A DNA stretch of 64,000 nt from an uncultured Clostridia bacterium (GCA_948502395.1 CAOPES010000002.1:1-64000); one strand, 5' to 3'; positions 8,497 through 18,175 are shown, counted from the first letter of the stretch. Program-made: numbers and translations. The notes: generated from the sequence alone by a model not told the origin.

Positions 8497-10418
8497 ATGC
8501 AAAATCAAGAAAAAGGAATTACGCTAATAGCATTAGTAATAACAATAATAATCTTATTAATTTTAGCACGGAGTAACAGTAGCAACCTTAACAGGAGAAA
8601 ATGGGACAATAGGAAAAGCAGGGGAAGCGAAATTCAAAACAGAATTATCAGCAGTAGCAGAAGAGTATGAATTATATTTAACAGAAAGGCTTTCAAACGA
8701 TAAAAGTTTTGAAGAAAGTGCGTTGTATGCAGGGAAAAATGCATTAATATATGATTCAATACAAGAAGAAGGAAATATATACACTGTTTTAAAAAATTCA
8801 AATAAAAAGTATGTGGATAATTTTGAAGTTATAAAAGGTGAACTATTTTATTTTTCTCAAAATGAAAATGAGAAAAAATGGGCACAAGAAATAGGAATAA
8901 AAATAAGTCCATATATAATTATAAATGGTGAACTAATGTCAACTGACCAAAACTTAAATCTAGTGGATGACGCAACAGGTTCAATAATAATACCACAAAA
9001 TGTAACTAAAATAGGAGAAGGTGCATTTTCGAAATTAGAAGGAATAAAGACTATAATTATTCCTGGAACTTGTAAAGAGATAGGTTCAAATGCGTTTGCG
9101 AACAATAAAACACTTGAAAAAGTAATAATTCAGGACGGCGTTGAGATAATAGGATATGGTGCTTTCAAAAATTGTAGTACTTTGAAAAGTGTTAGTATGA
9201 CAGATACTGTACAAGAAATTGGAGCTGTGGCGTTTAGTTATTGTTTAAAGTTGTATGAAATTAATCTATCAAACAATTTAAAAGTATTAAATAATCAAAC
9301 TTTTGACCGGATGCAGTTCACTAAAAGAAATAACACTTCCTGAAAAATTAGAACAAATATATGAAGGAGCACTAGCTTGTGGTAATCTGACATATTTAAA
9401 AATACCAACAGCAGTAAAATATATTCATCCAAATTTTTGCTTAGGAAGAAACAATTTGAATGAAATAGATACAAGTGAAAATGAAAACTATAAATTTGAA
9501 AATGGTTTTTTACTAACATCAGACAACAAAACAATATGTTATATTTCACCCAATAAGCTTAGAGCCAGCAGTGTGTTTACTATTCCAGAAGGGGTAGAAA
9601 GATACTCATATACTACAAATAGTTATACAAATATAAAAAAGTTAATCCTACCAGCATCTCTAAAAATCATAGGCGGTTGGTTGTGTTTACCTTCAAGTAT
9701 AGAAGAAGTAGAAGTAGTAGAAGGAAATCAAACTTTAATTGCTGATAACGAAAATAAAATCTTATACAACAATGATAATAATCTGATATTATGTTATTCG
9801 AAACAGGAAAATATAACAATAAAAGAAGGAATACTAGGAGTTGCAAGCGAAGCTTTGGGAACAGCTACAAACGCAAAAGAAATAACATTTCCCAATTCGT
9901 TAAAAGTTATGGGAGGAAGGTCACTTTCTAGAATAAATAAAGGAGTTAATATTATATTTGGAAAAAATGTAAATAATATTGCTGGTGATGTAATTGATTA
10001 TAATGACTTAGCAAAACTGGGAAATGTTTCTATAAGTTCAGAAAATGAAAGATATACAATAAGAAATAATATTTTATATTCGAAAGATAATAAAATTTTA
10101 GAAAGAGCATTTTGTGATATAACTGGGGAGTTCGTAGTAGAACCTAATATAGAAAAAATATCAAACAGTGCTTTTTACGGACTAAATAAAATGACAAGCA
10201 TTGTTTTACCAGCAAGTTTAAAGGAAATTGGTTCACTTGCTTTTTGGACTTGTAGACTTACAAAAATAGAAATACCATCTAGTGTTAATACAATAGGTAA
10301 AGGATGCTTTAATGATTGCAGTAATTTATCAGAAATAATAATAAATAAAAAAGAAAATAGTATACAAGGAGCACCTTGGGGATGCCCATATGGATTAAGA
10401 GCAGTGAAGTGGAAATAA
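8497..10418 (+). CDS. Pilin-leader BspA/LRR_5 surface protein; two in-frame CGG +1 sites
   Basis: ATG at 8497 behind AAGGAGAG. The leader EKGITLIALVITIIILLILA runs into an in-frame CGG at 8569-8571. Skipping its C gives A-GVTVATLTGEN, exactly the paralogue motif. The LRR_5 repeat region (KIGEGAFSKLEGI, EIGSNAFANNKTLEKV, EIIGYGAFKNCSTL) then meets CGG at 9308-9310. The skip gives TFD-GCSSLKEITLPE, restoring the repeat consensus. The product is 639 residues. Repeats continue to the C-terminus (AFYGLNKMTSIVLPASLKEIGSLAFW). BspA-like proteins are surface ligands; the role here is inferred. A weak hairpin (GGACAG/CTGTC) follows the stop. Confidence 0.7.
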
Positions 10419-10467
10419 GGACAGTTTAAAAGCTGTCTTTAATTTTTTTGAAAAATAAAAAAAGCAA

Positions 10468-10495
10468 TTGACAATTTATCAATATATGTTATAAT
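10468..10495 (+). promoter_or_regulatory. SigA-type promoter (TTGACA-16-TATAAT)
   Basis: -35 TTGACA 10468-10473, -10 TATAAT 10490-10495, just upstream of the AlkD-like gene. Confidence 0.75.
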
Positions 10496-10531
10496 AAGCA
10501 CAAATGTTCGATAAAGTGAAAGGGTATAATT

Positions 10532-11215
10532 ATGAAACAAAAAATAAAAAAAGAATTAAAGCAATTGCAAGACAAAAAATATCAAGAATTTCATCAAGGT
10601 CTATGTCCAGGAACAACAGACATAATAGGAATACGAGTGCCTATACTTAGAAACTATGCAAAAGAATTATTAAAAAAATATACTTTAGAAGAAATAATAG
10701 AAAACTTGGACAATCAATATTATGAAGAAATATTATTAGAAGGAATGCTTATCGGCCTTAGCAAAAAAGATTATGAAACAACAATAAAATACATAGAAAA
10801 ATTTGTGCCAAAAATAAACAATTGGGCAGTCTGTGATACATTTTGTGCAGGGCTAAAAATAACCAAAAAACACAAAGAAGAAATGTTTGAATTCTTACAA
10901 AAATATTTAAAATCAAGCAAAGAATTCGAAATCAGATTTGGTATTGTAATGCTATTAGACTACTATGTTGAAGAACAATATTTAGATAAATTATTTAAAA
11001 TATTTAACAGCATAAAAAATACAGAATACTATGTTCAAATGGCAGTTGCTTGGGCAATTTCTATTTGTTTAATTAAATATTATGACAAAACCTGTAAATA
11101 CCTTGAAAATGCAATTTTAGATGATTTTACATATAATAAAGCCATACAAAAAGCAATAGAATCTTATAGAATTCCTGATGAAAAAAAGACGTTTTTGCGT
11201 AAAATGAAACGTTAA
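10532..11215 (+). CDS. AlkD-like DNA alkylation repair protein (HEAT-repeat glycosylase family)
   Basis: 227 residues, all-helical, with the family opening GTTDIIGIRVPILRNYAKEL and the NNWAVCDTFCAGL and EIRFGIVMLLDYYV motifs. These are typical of the AlkD-type DNA-alkylation repair family in Firmicutes. Such proteins remove bulky or charged N-alkyl bases by sandwiching DNA between HEAT-like repeats. It stands alone with its own promoter. Confidence 0.85.
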   Translation: MKQKIKKELKQLQDKKYQEFHQGLCPGTTDIIGIRVPILRNYAKELLKKYTLEEIIENLDNQYYEEILLEGMLIGLSKKDYETTIKYIEKFVPKINNWAVCDTFCAGLKITKKHKEEMFEFLQKYLKSSKEFEIRFGIVMLLDYYVEEQYLDKLFKIFNSIKNTEYYVQMAVAWAISICLIKYYDKTCKYLENAILDDFTYNKAIQKAIESYRIPDEKKTFLRKMKR

Positions 11216-11264
11216 TAGATAAACATTTTATTGTGAAAAAATTGTGAAAATTGTAAAAAATAGT

Positions 11265-11292
11265 TTGCGAAAAAAACAAATTATGATATAGT
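11265..11292 (+). promoter_or_regulatory. Promoter of GH18 gene (TTGCGA-16-TATAGT)
   Basis: -35 TTGCGA 11265-11270, -10 TATAGT 11287-11292; AAGGAGAG ribosome site follows before the ATG at 11323. Confidence 0.55.
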
Positions 11293-11322
11293 AGTAAAGT
11301 AAGAAAAAATAAGGAGAGAAAC

Positions 11323-13044
11323 ATGAGAAAAGAAATACAAAAACCAAAGGGAAAAAGAGTACAAACAAGACAAGATATAGAAAAAAAGAAAAAAATGATA
11401 GTAAAGACATTTTTTACAATAGTAGCACTAATTGTAATTTTCGTAATAGGAATGATTGCAAATAATTTTATAATTTTAGATAATAACAAAGAAATAAATC
11501 TAGTAATAAACAACAGAAATGTAACATCGAATTTAAAAAATAATGTATTAGTGGAAAATGGTGTAATATATTTATCAAAACCAGACATTGCAAACTTTTT
11601 CGACAAATATATTTATGAAGAAAAAGACAATAATAAAATAATAACTACCTATGAAAAGAAAATTGCAACAATAGGATATGAAGATAACAAAATCAATATA
11701 AATGGTTCAAATAAGAAAATCTATGCACATGCAATAAAAAAGGAAGGAACAGTATATTTGCCAATCTCAGAGATGAAAGATGTATATGACATAGAAATTT
11801 CTAATATAGAAAAAACAAAAGTAATAACAATGGATTCATTGAAAAGAGAACAAAAGAAAGCCATAGTAAAATCAGGAACAGCAGTAAAATCATCTACTAA
11901 TTTCATTTCAAAAACAATAGATAGAGTGAAAAAAGGAGATTGTGTAATTGTTGTTTCTTCAAATAATGGATATACAAGAATAAGAACAGACAATGGAAAA
12001 GTTGGATACATAAAATCAAATAAACTAGAAAATGAATTTACTGTTAGAGAAAGTATGGAAGAAGAAAAACAAATTGAAGGAAAGATTAATTTAACTTGGG
12101 ATTATTTTTCTCAATATGGTTCAGCGCCGGACAGAACTGGGGAAACAATTGACGGAGTAAATGTTGTATCACCTGCATTTTTCTATTTAGACAAAAACGG
12201 AAATTTACGCGAAAATATAGGAAGCAAAGGCCAAGCATATATAGAATGGGCACATCAAAATGGATACAAAGTATGGCCAATGGTATCAAATGCAGAAGCA
12301 GCAACAGAAAGTTTATCAATAACATCAAAAATTATGAATAGCTATGAATTAAGACAAAAATTGATAGAAAGTATTGTAGAAAAATGTGTAAAATATAAGT
12401 TAGACGGAATAAATATAGACTTTGAAAATATGAAACAAGAAGATAAAGATATGTTTTCAAGATTTGTTATAGAACTAACACCAAGATTAAAAGAAATTGG
12501 ACTAATAACATCAGTAGATGTTACAGCACCAGACGGCGGAGAAACATGGTCTATGTGTTTTGATAGAAATGTAATTGGAGATGCAGCAGACTATATAGTA
12601 TTTATGGCATATGACCAATATGGAGTATCTAGCACAAAACCTGGAACAACAGCAGGATATGACTGGGTAAAATTAAGTTTAAATAAATTTTTAAAAACAG
12701 AAGAAATATCAGCAGAAAAAATAATATTAGCAGTACCATTTTACACAAGAGTTTGGACAACCAATCCAGACGGAAAAACAACATCAAATACATTATCAAT
12801 GAAAAACATAGAAACAGTTGTGCCACAAGATGCAGAAAGAAAATGGGACGATGATTTAAAACAAAATTATGTAGAATATACAGATGAAGATAACAAAAAA
12901 CAAGTATGGATAGAAGACATAGCATCCCTAAAAGCAAAATTATCATTAATTACAGACAACAATTTGGCAGGAGTTGGTTCTTGGGCAAAAGGTATGGAAA
13001 CAGACGATGTATGGCAATTATTCAAAACAGAATTATCAAAATAA
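11323..13044 (+). CDS. Secreted/anchored glycoside hydrolase family 18 with SH3 domain
   Basis: 573 residues. A basic N-terminus is followed by a membrane anchor at about 26-50. Then comes a copper-amine-oxidase-N-like region (INLVINNRNV ... VIYLSKPDI), a bacterial SH3 segment (about 185-235, VKSGTAVKSS ... GYIKSNKL), and a GH18 barrel from about 250. The catalytic DxxDxDxE motif is seen as LDGINIDFE (about 365). This order matches YaaH/YdhD-like cell-wall or spore-cortex hydrolases acting on N-acetylglucosaminyl bonds. The gene stands between the AlkD-like gene and sigH. Confidence 0.85.
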   Translation: MRKEIQKPKGKRVQTRQDIEKKKKMIVKTFFTIVALIVIFVIGMIANNFIILDNNKEINLVINNRNVTSNLKNNVLVENGVIYLSKPDIANFFDKYIYEEKDNNKIITTYEKKIATIGYEDNKININGSNKKIYAHAIKKEGTVYLPISEMKDVYDIEISNIEKTKVITMDSLKREQKKAIVKSGTAVKSSTNFISKTIDRVKKGDCVIVVSSNNGYTRIRTDNGKVGYIKSNKLENEFTVRESMEEEKQIEGKINLTWDYFSQYGSAPDRTGETIDGVNVVSPAFFYLDKNGNLRENIGSKGQAYIEWAHQNGYKVWPMVSNAEAATESLSITSKIMNSYELRQKLIESIVEKCVKYKLDGINIDFENMKQEDKDMFSRFVIELTPRLKEIGLITSVDVTAPDGGETWSMCFDRNVIGDAADYIVFMAYDQYGVSSTKPGTTAGYDWVKLSLNKFLKTEEISAEKIILAVPFYTRVWTTNPDGKTTSNTLSMKNIETVVPQDAERKWDDDLKQNYVEYTDEDNKKQVWIEDIASLKAKLSLITDNNLAGVGSWAKGMETDDVWQLFKTELSK

Positions 13045-13053
13045 TGGATTTAT

Positions 13054-13102
13054 TGGGACAGGCCAAAAACGTCCGAGAATGAAACTTTTTTGGCCTGTCC
13101 CA
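13054..13102 (+). repeat. Long intergenic hairpin, GGGACAGGCC family
   Basis: Arms GGGACAGGCCAAAAA (13055-13069) and TTTTTGGCCTGTCCC form a 15-bp perfect stem downstream of the GH18 gene. Its right arm, plus AAAAAGTTT, recurs word for word at 21435-21460. It probably acts as a terminator and belongs to a dispersed repeat. Confidence 0.7.
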
Positions 13103-13122
13103 AAAAGTTTCACAAAAATTGC

Positions 13123-13151
13123 TTGACTTTGGCGTTTTTGGCATATATAAT
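13123..13151 (+). promoter_or_regulatory. Promoter of sigH (TTGACT-17-TATAAT)
   Basis: -35 TTGACT 13123-13128, -10 TATAAT 13146-13151, so this looks like a vegetative SigA-type promoter. Confidence 0.7.
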
Positions 13152-13184
13152 AGAAAAAAAGCACTTTTGGGGGTATTTTGACAT

Positions 13185-13838
13185 ATGCAAAATGAAAAAA
13201 TATTTTATGCAACAGAGAATTTTATAAACTTAACAGATGAGCAAATAATATCTCAAATAGAACAGGGAAATGACAATGCATTAGCGTACCTATTAGAAAA
13301 ATATAAAGACATTGTAAATATGAAAGTAAATAAGTATTTTATGATAGGAGCAGAAAGAGAAGATGTAATACAAGAAGGAATGATAGGCTTATTTAAAGCA
13401 ATAAAAGGGTTTAACCCAGGAAAGCAAAGCTCATTTAAATCTTTTGCGAATATATGTATAGAAAGACAATTAATAACAGCAATAAAAACATCAAATAGAC
13501 AAAAACATATGCCATTAAACTCATATTTATCATTAAATACATCAGCATATGAAAATAATGATGAAGATAGTGTGGAATTAATAGATACTTTTAACAGCAA
13601 AACAGTAGAAGACCCACTAGAAACAATAATGAAAAAAGAATATTATGACCATATAGAAAGTGCAGTAAATAAGAATTTAAGTAAATTTGAAAAACAAGTT
13701 TTAGATAGATTTTTAAAAGGAGAAAGCTATATAAAAATAGCACAAAGACTAGAAACACCAGTAAAATCAGTAGATAATGCAATTCAGAGAATAAGGAAAA
13801 AAGCAATAAAAAACATGTTTAATGAATATAATGGATAA
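13185..13838 (+). CDS. sigH: RNA polymerase sigma-H factor
   Basis: 217 residues, the normal size. Region 2 (ALAYLLEKYKDIVN ... EDVIQEGMIGLFKAIKGFNP) and region 4 (LSKFEKQVLDRFLKGESYIKIAQRL) are both complete. DVIQEGMIGLFKAI with the ERQLITAIKTSNRQKH block and an unstructured middle is characteristic of Spo0H/SigH, which drives early sporulation genes. The start ATG at 13185 follows a GGGGGT ribosome site. It supports the endospore-forming reading of the window. Confidence 0.9.
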   Translation: MQNEKIFYATENFINLTDEQIISQIEQGNDNALAYLLEKYKDIVNMKVNKYFMIGAEREDVIQEGMIGLFKAIKGFNPGKQSSFKSFANICIERQLITAIKTSNRQKHMPLNSYLSLNTSAYENNDEDSVELIDTFNSKTVEDPLETIMKKEYYDHIESAVNKNLSKFEKQVLDRFLKGESYIKIAQRLETPVKSVDNAIQRIRKKAIKNMFNEYNG

Positions 13839-13878
13839 TAGAAAAATGTCAACACAAAAATTGGTTGACATTTTTTTA

Positions 13879-13954
13879 TGGGGCTTCCAACGGGAATTGA
13901 ACCCGTGACCTCTACCTTACCAAGGTAGCACTCTACCAACTGAGCTATGGAAGC
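13879..13954 (-). tRNA. tRNA-Thr (anticodon GGT), CCA encoded
   Basis: On the minus strand a full cloverleaf is visible. The acceptor stem GCTTCCA pairs with TGGAAGC. There is a D-arm with AGCTCAGTTGGTAGAGT, an anticodon stem CTACC/GGTAG with loop TTGGTAA (anticodon GGT, reads ACC/ACT), and a T-arm with GGTTCAATTCC. A 3' CCA follows a discriminator C. It sits back-to-back with the thrS T-box leader. Confidence 0.93.
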
Positions 13955-13956
13955 AT

Positions 13957-14012
13957 GGGACATTTTGGGACGTTTCCTTTTGGACATTTTGTCCATTTTG
14001 GGACACATCTCT
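13957..14012. repeat. Intergenic palindromic repeat (GGGACGTTTCC/TGTCC family), copy 1
   Basis: It contains GGGACGTTTCC, TGGACATTTTGTCC and TTTTGGGACACATC. It is the reverse complement of the copy at 14349-14395, so the two copies form an inverted repeat enclosing the thrS promoter and leader. Confidence 0.75.
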
Positions 14013-14055
14013 TAGCCATTATACAATACAAAAAATGAAAAGTAAATAATTTCTA

Positions 14056-14084
14056 TTGACTTTTTCATAAAAAAATAGTAAACT
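14056..14084 (+). promoter_or_regulatory. Promoter of the thrS leader (TTGACT-17-TAAACT)
   Basis: -35 TTGACT 14056-14061, -10 TAAACT 14079-14084, directly upstream of the T-box leader. Confidence 0.65.
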
Positions 14085-14097
14085 ATAAAGCATAAGG

Positions 14098-14330
14098 TAA
14101 AAACGAGTAAGAGAAAAAGTAAAATAAAAGTTACTTACAGAGAGAATTGACCAAAGGCTGAAAGTCAATTTAAGCAAACGTATTTGAAAAACTAACTCTT
14201 CAAAGTTTTTGGTGAATAAGCCAAACGTGTAAGATGCGTTACAATCTGTTAATTAAGATAAAAATAGGATGGAACCGTGTAAAATAGCACTCCTATGGAT
14301 AGAGAAAATATCCATTGGAGTGTTTTTTGA
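14098..14330 (+). promoter_or_regulatory. T-box riboswitch (threonyl)
   Basis: The conserved T-box AGGATGGAACCGTG lies at 14266-14279. It is followed by an intrinsic terminator hairpin at 14288-14328 (CACTCC.ATGGATA / TATCCAT.GGAGTG, then T6). The leader base pairs GAGT near 14105 with ACTC near 14195, placing a candidate specifier ACT (Thr) at 14191-14193. That matches the GGT anticodon of the neighbouring tRNA. Uncharged tRNA-Thr would promote read-through into thrS. The specifier call is my inference; the T-box and terminator are seen directly. Confidence 0.88.
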
Positions 14331-14348
14331 TGAGAAAATCAATAAGAA

Positions 14349-14395
14349 GATGTGTCCCAAAATGGACAAAATGTCCAAAAGGAAACGTCCCCAAT
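14349..14395. repeat. Intergenic palindromic repeat, copy 2
   Basis: GATGTGTCCCAAAATGG ... GGAAACGTCCCC. Reverse complement of the copy at 13957-14012; it ends just before the thrS ribosome site. Confidence 0.75.
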
Positions 14396-14424
14396 TTACC
14401 CAATGGACAAAAGGAGGATTTTTT

Positions 14425-16359
14425 ATGATTAAAGTCAGTTTAAAAGATGGCTCAATTTTAGAAGTCGAAAAAAGAGCAACAATAATAGACGTTGCAAAGA
14501 AAATAAGTGAAGGGCTTGCAAGAGTGGCAACATGTGGAGAGATTGACGGAGAAGTTAAGGATTTAAGATATGAGTTACAAGATGATTGTAGTTTGGTTAT
14601 TCATACTTTTAAACCTGATGATGTAGAAGGAAAGAAAGCGTATTGGCATACAACTTCTCATATTATGGCTCAAGCTGTACAAAGGTTATTTCCAGATGTT
14701 AAGTTTGCGATAGGACCTGCTATTGATGAAGGTTTTTATTATGATTTTGATGTTGAAAAGCCTTTTACAGATGAAGATAAGGCAAATATTGAAGCTGAAA
14801 TGAAAAAAATTATAAAAGAAAATATAGAGATAGAGAGATTTTCTTTACCTAAACAAGAAGCGTTAAAGCTAATGGAAGGCCAACCATATAAACAAGAACT
14901 AATTGAAGAATTACCAGATGGAGAGGAAATTAGTTTCTATAAGCAAGGTGATTTTACAGATTTATGTGCTGGACCACATTTAGCAAGCACAGGAAAAGTG
15001 AAATCTGTTAAGATTTTATCTTCTTCAGGAGCTTATTGGAGAGGTAGCGAAAAAAATAAAATGTTACAAAGAATTTATGCTATTTCATTCCCTAAAGCGA
15101 GCGAATTGGAAGAATATTTACAATTGTTAGAAGAAGCAAAACAACGTGACCACAGAAAAATAGGTAAGGATTTAGAATTGTTTATGACACATAAATTAGT
15201 TGGTTCAGGATTACCCATGTATTTACCAAATGGTGCAACAATAAGAAGATTACTTGAAAGATATATTCAAGATAAAGAATTAATGCTTGGATACAACCAT
15301 GTATATACACCATCACTTGCAAATGTTGAATTATATAAAACATCAGGGCACTGGGATCACTACAAGGATGATATGTTCCCAGCTATGAAAATGGACAATG
15401 AAGAAATGGTATTACGTCCAATGAACTGTCCACATCATATGTTAATTTACAAAAATAAAATGCATTCATATAGAGATTTACCAATCAGAATTGGTGAACT
15501 AGCACACGATTTTAGATATGAATCAAGTGGAAGTGTATGTGGATTAGAAAGAGTACGTCAAATGTGTCAAAATGATGCTCACTTATTTGTAAGACCTGAC
15601 CAAATAAAAGAAGAAGTTGGAAAAGTACTAAAACTAATTCAAGAAGTATATATCAAAGATTTTGGATTTTCACCTGAATCATTTAAGTATAGACTATCAT
15701 TAAGAGATAAAAACAACAAAGAAAAATATATTGATAATGATGAAATGTGGGAAACAGCAGAAAGCCAATTAAGAGCAATATTAACAGAACTTAATATCGA
15801 CTTCTACGAAGCAGAAGGAGAAGCTGCTTTCTATGGACCAAAAATTGATATTCAAATAAAAACAGTATTAAACCACGACGTAACAATCCCAACATGTCAA
15901 TTAGACTTTGCATTACCAGAAAGATTTGAACTTGAATATGTAGGAGAAGATGGAGCAAAACATAGACCAGTTGTAATACACAGAGCAATATTAGGTACTT
16001 CTGATAGATTTATTTCATTCTTGTTAGAAGAAACAAAAGGACTACTTCCAACTTGGCTTTCACCAATTCAAGTAAAAATATTGCCAATTAGTGAAAAACA
16101 ACACGAATATTGCGAAGAACTAAAAGAAAGACTTCAAAGAGAAGGAATAAGAGTAGAATTTGACGATAGAAATGAAAAAGTTGGATACAAAATTCGTGAA
16201 GCTCAACTTCAAAAAATTCCATATATGTTAGTAATTGGGGATAAAGAAAAAGAAGCAAATGCAGTTACAGTTCGTACTAGAAAAGAAGCAGATTTAGGAC
16301 AAATGAGTGTTGAAGAATTTGTTGCAAAAATAAAAGAAGAAATAGAAAATAAAAAATAG
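14425..16359 (+). CDS. thrS: Threonine--tRNA ligase
   Basis: 644 residues from the ATG at 14425, chosen because AAAGGAGG precedes it by 8 bases and the TGS domain starts here (MIKVSLKDGSILEVEK). The longer frame to 14269 only reads through the leader. Editing domain: HTTSHIMAQ and CAGPHL. Catalytic core: motif 2 FRYESSGSVCGLERVRQM, zinc ligand in NCPHHM, motif 3 in HRAILGTSDRFI, and a C-terminal anticodon domain. Charges tRNA-Thr; controlled by the T-box upstream. Confidence 0.97.
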   Translation: MIKVSLKDGSILEVEKRATIIDVAKKISEGLARVATCGEIDGEVKDLRYELQDDCSLVIHTFKPDDVEGKKAYWHTTSHIMAQAVQRLFPDVKFAIGPAIDEGFYYDFDVEKPFTDEDKANIEAEMKKIIKENIEIERFSLPKQEALKLMEGQPYKQELIEELPDGEEISFYKQGDFTDLCAGPHLASTGKVKSVKILSSSGAYWRGSEKNKMLQRIYAISFPKASELEEYLQLLEEAKQRDHRKIGKDLELFMTHKLVGSGLPMYLPNGATIRRLLERYIQDKELMLGYNHVYTPSLANVELYKTSGHWDHYKDDMFPAMKMDNEEMVLRPMNCPHHMLIYKNKMHSYRDLPIRIGELAHDFRYESSGSVCGLERVRQMCQNDAHLFVRPDQIKEEVGKVLKLIQEVYIKDFGFSPESFKYRLSLRDKNNKEKYIDNDEMWETAESQLRAILTELNIDFYEAEGEAAFYGPKIDIQIKTVLNHDVTIPTCQLDFALPERFELEYVGEDGAKHRPVVIHRAILGTSDRFISFLLEETKGLLPTWLSPIQVKILPISEKQHEYCEELKERLQREGIRVEFDDRNEKVGYKIREAQLQKIPYMLVIGDKEKEANAVTVRTRKEADLGQMSVEEFVAKIKEEIENKK

Positions 16360-16368
16360 GAATTACAA

Positions 16369-16458
16369 AGATGTGTCCCAAAATGGACAAAATGTCCATC
16401 TGGGACGTTTCCTAATGGACATTTTGTCCAAAAAGAAACGTCCCCAATAGGACATGGG
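16369..16458. repeat. Intergenic palindromic repeat, copy 3 (double)
   Basis: Same GATGTGTCCCAAAATGG start as copy 2, followed by an inverted second unit (GGGACGTTTCC, TGGACATTTTGTCC, AAACGTCCCC). It fills the gap between thrS and ychF. Confidence 0.75.
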
Positions 16459-16470
16459 GAGGAGAAAGAA

Positions 16471-17562
16471 ATGAAATTAGGTATTGTCGGACTTCCAAAT
16501 GTAGGGAAGAGTACGATGTTTAACAGTATAACAAAGGCAGGGGCAGAGTGTGCAAATTATCCATTCTGTACAATTGAACCAAATGTAGGAGTAGTGCCTG
16601 TTCCTGACGAAAGATTAGATAGATTAACTCAAATGTACAATCCGGAAAAAACAACTCACGCAGTTATTGAATTTGTTGATATTGCAGGCTTGGTTAAAGG
16701 TGCAAGTAAAGGTGAAGGACTTGGAAATAAGTTTTTATCACATATTCGTGAAACTGATGCTATTGTTGAAGTTGTAAGATGTTTTGAAGATGGAAATGTT
16801 GTTCACGTTGATGGTAATGTTGACCCAATTCGTGATATTGAGACTATTAATTTAGAGCTGATTTTTGCTGATATTGAGACTGTTAACAAGAGATTAGATA
16901 AGGCTAAGAAAAATTTAAAAGCAAATAAAAAATATCAAGAAGAGATTGATTTATTAGAAAGAATTAAAGAGAACTTAGAGAATGGAATATCTGCCAGAGC
17001 TCTTGAATTTAATGAAGATGAGCAAGTCTTGGTAAAAGATATGTTTTTGCTTACAACTAAGCCAATTTTATATATTGCAAATATTTCAGAAGAACAAATT
17101 GAAAATGCTGAAAAAGATAGTATGGTTTTAAAAGTTAAAGAATATGCAGCCAAAGAAAATGCAGAAGTTATTCCATTATGTGTGAAAATTGAAGAAGAAT
17201 TGTCAGGCTTAGAAGATGACGACAAAAAAGAAATGCTAGAAGCTTTGGGATTAGATGAATCAGGTTTAGATAAGGTTATTAAAAAGAGCTATGATTTATT
17301 GGGATTGATGTCATTCTTAACAGCAGGAGAACCAGAAGTAAGAGCATGGACTATTAAAAAAGGAACAAAAGCCCCACAAGCAGCTGGAAAAATTCATTCA
17401 GATATAGAAAGAGGCTTTATAAAAGCAGAAGTTGTATCTTATGATGATTTGATAAGAGAAGGCAATATGGTAGCTGCAAAGGAAAAAGGATTGGTTCGTC
17501 AAGAAGGTAAAGATTATATTATGCAAGACGGAGACATCGTTTTGTTTAAATTTAACGTGTAA
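16471..17562 (+). CDS. ychF: Redox-regulated ATPase YchF (Obg-family)
   Basis: 363 residues, full length. P-loop GLPNVGKST at residues 6-14, G3 region DIAGLVKGAS, then a coiled-coil insertion (about 125-200) and a C-terminal TGS domain (GTKAPQAAGKIHSDIERGFIKAEV). YchF binds ATP and the ribosome and modulates stress responses. The ATG follows GGGGAGGAG within 8 bases. Confidence 0.95.
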   Translation: MKLGIVGLPNVGKSTMFNSITKAGAECANYPFCTIEPNVGVVPVPDERLDRLTQMYNPEKTTHAVIEFVDIAGLVKGASKGEGLGNKFLSHIRETDAIVEVVRCFEDGNVVHVDGNVDPIRDIETINLELIFADIETVNKRLDKAKKNLKANKKYQEEIDLLERIKENLENGISARALEFNEDEQVLVKDMFLLTTKPILYIANISEEQIENAEKDSMVLKVKEYAAKENAEVIPLCVKIEEELSGLEDDDKKEMLEALGLDESGLDKVIKKSYDLLGLMSFLTAGEPEVRAWTIKKGTKAPQAAGKIHSDIERGFIKAEVVSYDDLIREGNMVAAKEKGLVRQEGKDYIMQDGDIVLFKFNV

Positions 17563-17604
17563 TTTTTGTAACATAATTGTAATACAAAAAAGACAAAAAA
17601 GGTA

Positions 17605-17633
17605 TTGACATCCCTAAATATAAAGTGTAAAAT
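17605..17633 (+). promoter_or_regulatory. Promoter (TTGACA-17-TAAAAT)
   Basis: -35 TTGACA 17605-17610, -10 TAAAAT 17628-17633, upstream of the LPXTG protein. A leader of about 120 bases lies before the ATG and shows no obvious fold. Confidence 0.6.
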
Positions 17634-17756
17634 AATAAATGTAAACAAAAGAAAAATATTGTTTTAGAGCTATTTATACAAATTTCCTAAAAATAGTATA
17701 ATATAAGGTAAAAGTATAAATAATAATAAAAAATATGAAAGTAGAGGAGAAAAAAT

Positions 17757-18134
17757 ATGAAAAAATCAAATTTATTTAAAGTATGTACAATTTTAGTAAT
17801 TGCAGTAATGATAGCATTAGTATTAGGAACAACAGTTAATGCAGCAACAGATAACAGTTCATTTACAGATATGACAAATACATTAAGAACTAATAATTCT
17901 GGAAATACAAATAATGCTAATACAAATAGTAATAATGCAAATAGAAATACAAACAATGCCAATACAAATAAAGCAAATACTAATACAAACAATAACAATG
18001 GAAGTGTTTATAACAGCAACAATCTACCAGATACAGGAATTGAAAGCTCTATTCCAATAGCATTATTAATAGTAATATTTGCAATATCTTCTGTATATGC
18101 ATACAAAAAAATTAATGATTATAAAAACATATAA
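17757..18134 (+). CDS. Small Asn/Thr-rich LPXTG cell-wall protein
   Basis: 125 residues. A Sec signal peptide (about 1-30, ending VNAA) is followed by a low-complexity N/T/A linker (about 45-85) and the sortase signal LPDTG at about 89-93. A hydrophobic helix and the positively charged tail YKKINDYKN complete it. The mature protein is little more than a flexible linker, so it may be a spacer or sortase substrate of unknown role. It converges with a sortase gene on the other strand. Confidence 0.85.
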   Translation: MKKSNLFKVCTILVIAVMIALVLGTTVNAATDNSSFTDMTNTLRTNNSGNTNNANTNSNNANRNTNNANTNKANTNTNNNNGSVYNSNNLPDTGIESSIPIALLIVIFAISSVYAYKKINDYKNI

Positions 18135-18140
18135 TATATA

Positions 18141-18175
18141 AAGTCATAGCCGTATTTAGCTATGACTTCTTTGTT
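18141..18175. terminator. Bidirectional terminator between LPXTG gene and sortase
   Basis: AAGTCATAGC / GCTATGACTT, 10-bp perfect stem, loop of 8. The sortase stop codon lies in the loop. Confidence 0.8.

Noticed and set aside
629..12540. Many other CGG trinucleotides in coding DNA (for example NNC-GGA at 630, 1905, 4517, 12537)
   Set aside because: They span codon boundaries (Asn-Gly, Asp-Gly and the like) and are not in-frame CGG codons, so they do not bear on recoding.
14269..14424. Extended thrS N-terminus starting inside the leader
   Set aside because: It runs through the T-box, terminator and repeat; the TGS domain and AAAGGAGG fit the ATG at 14425.
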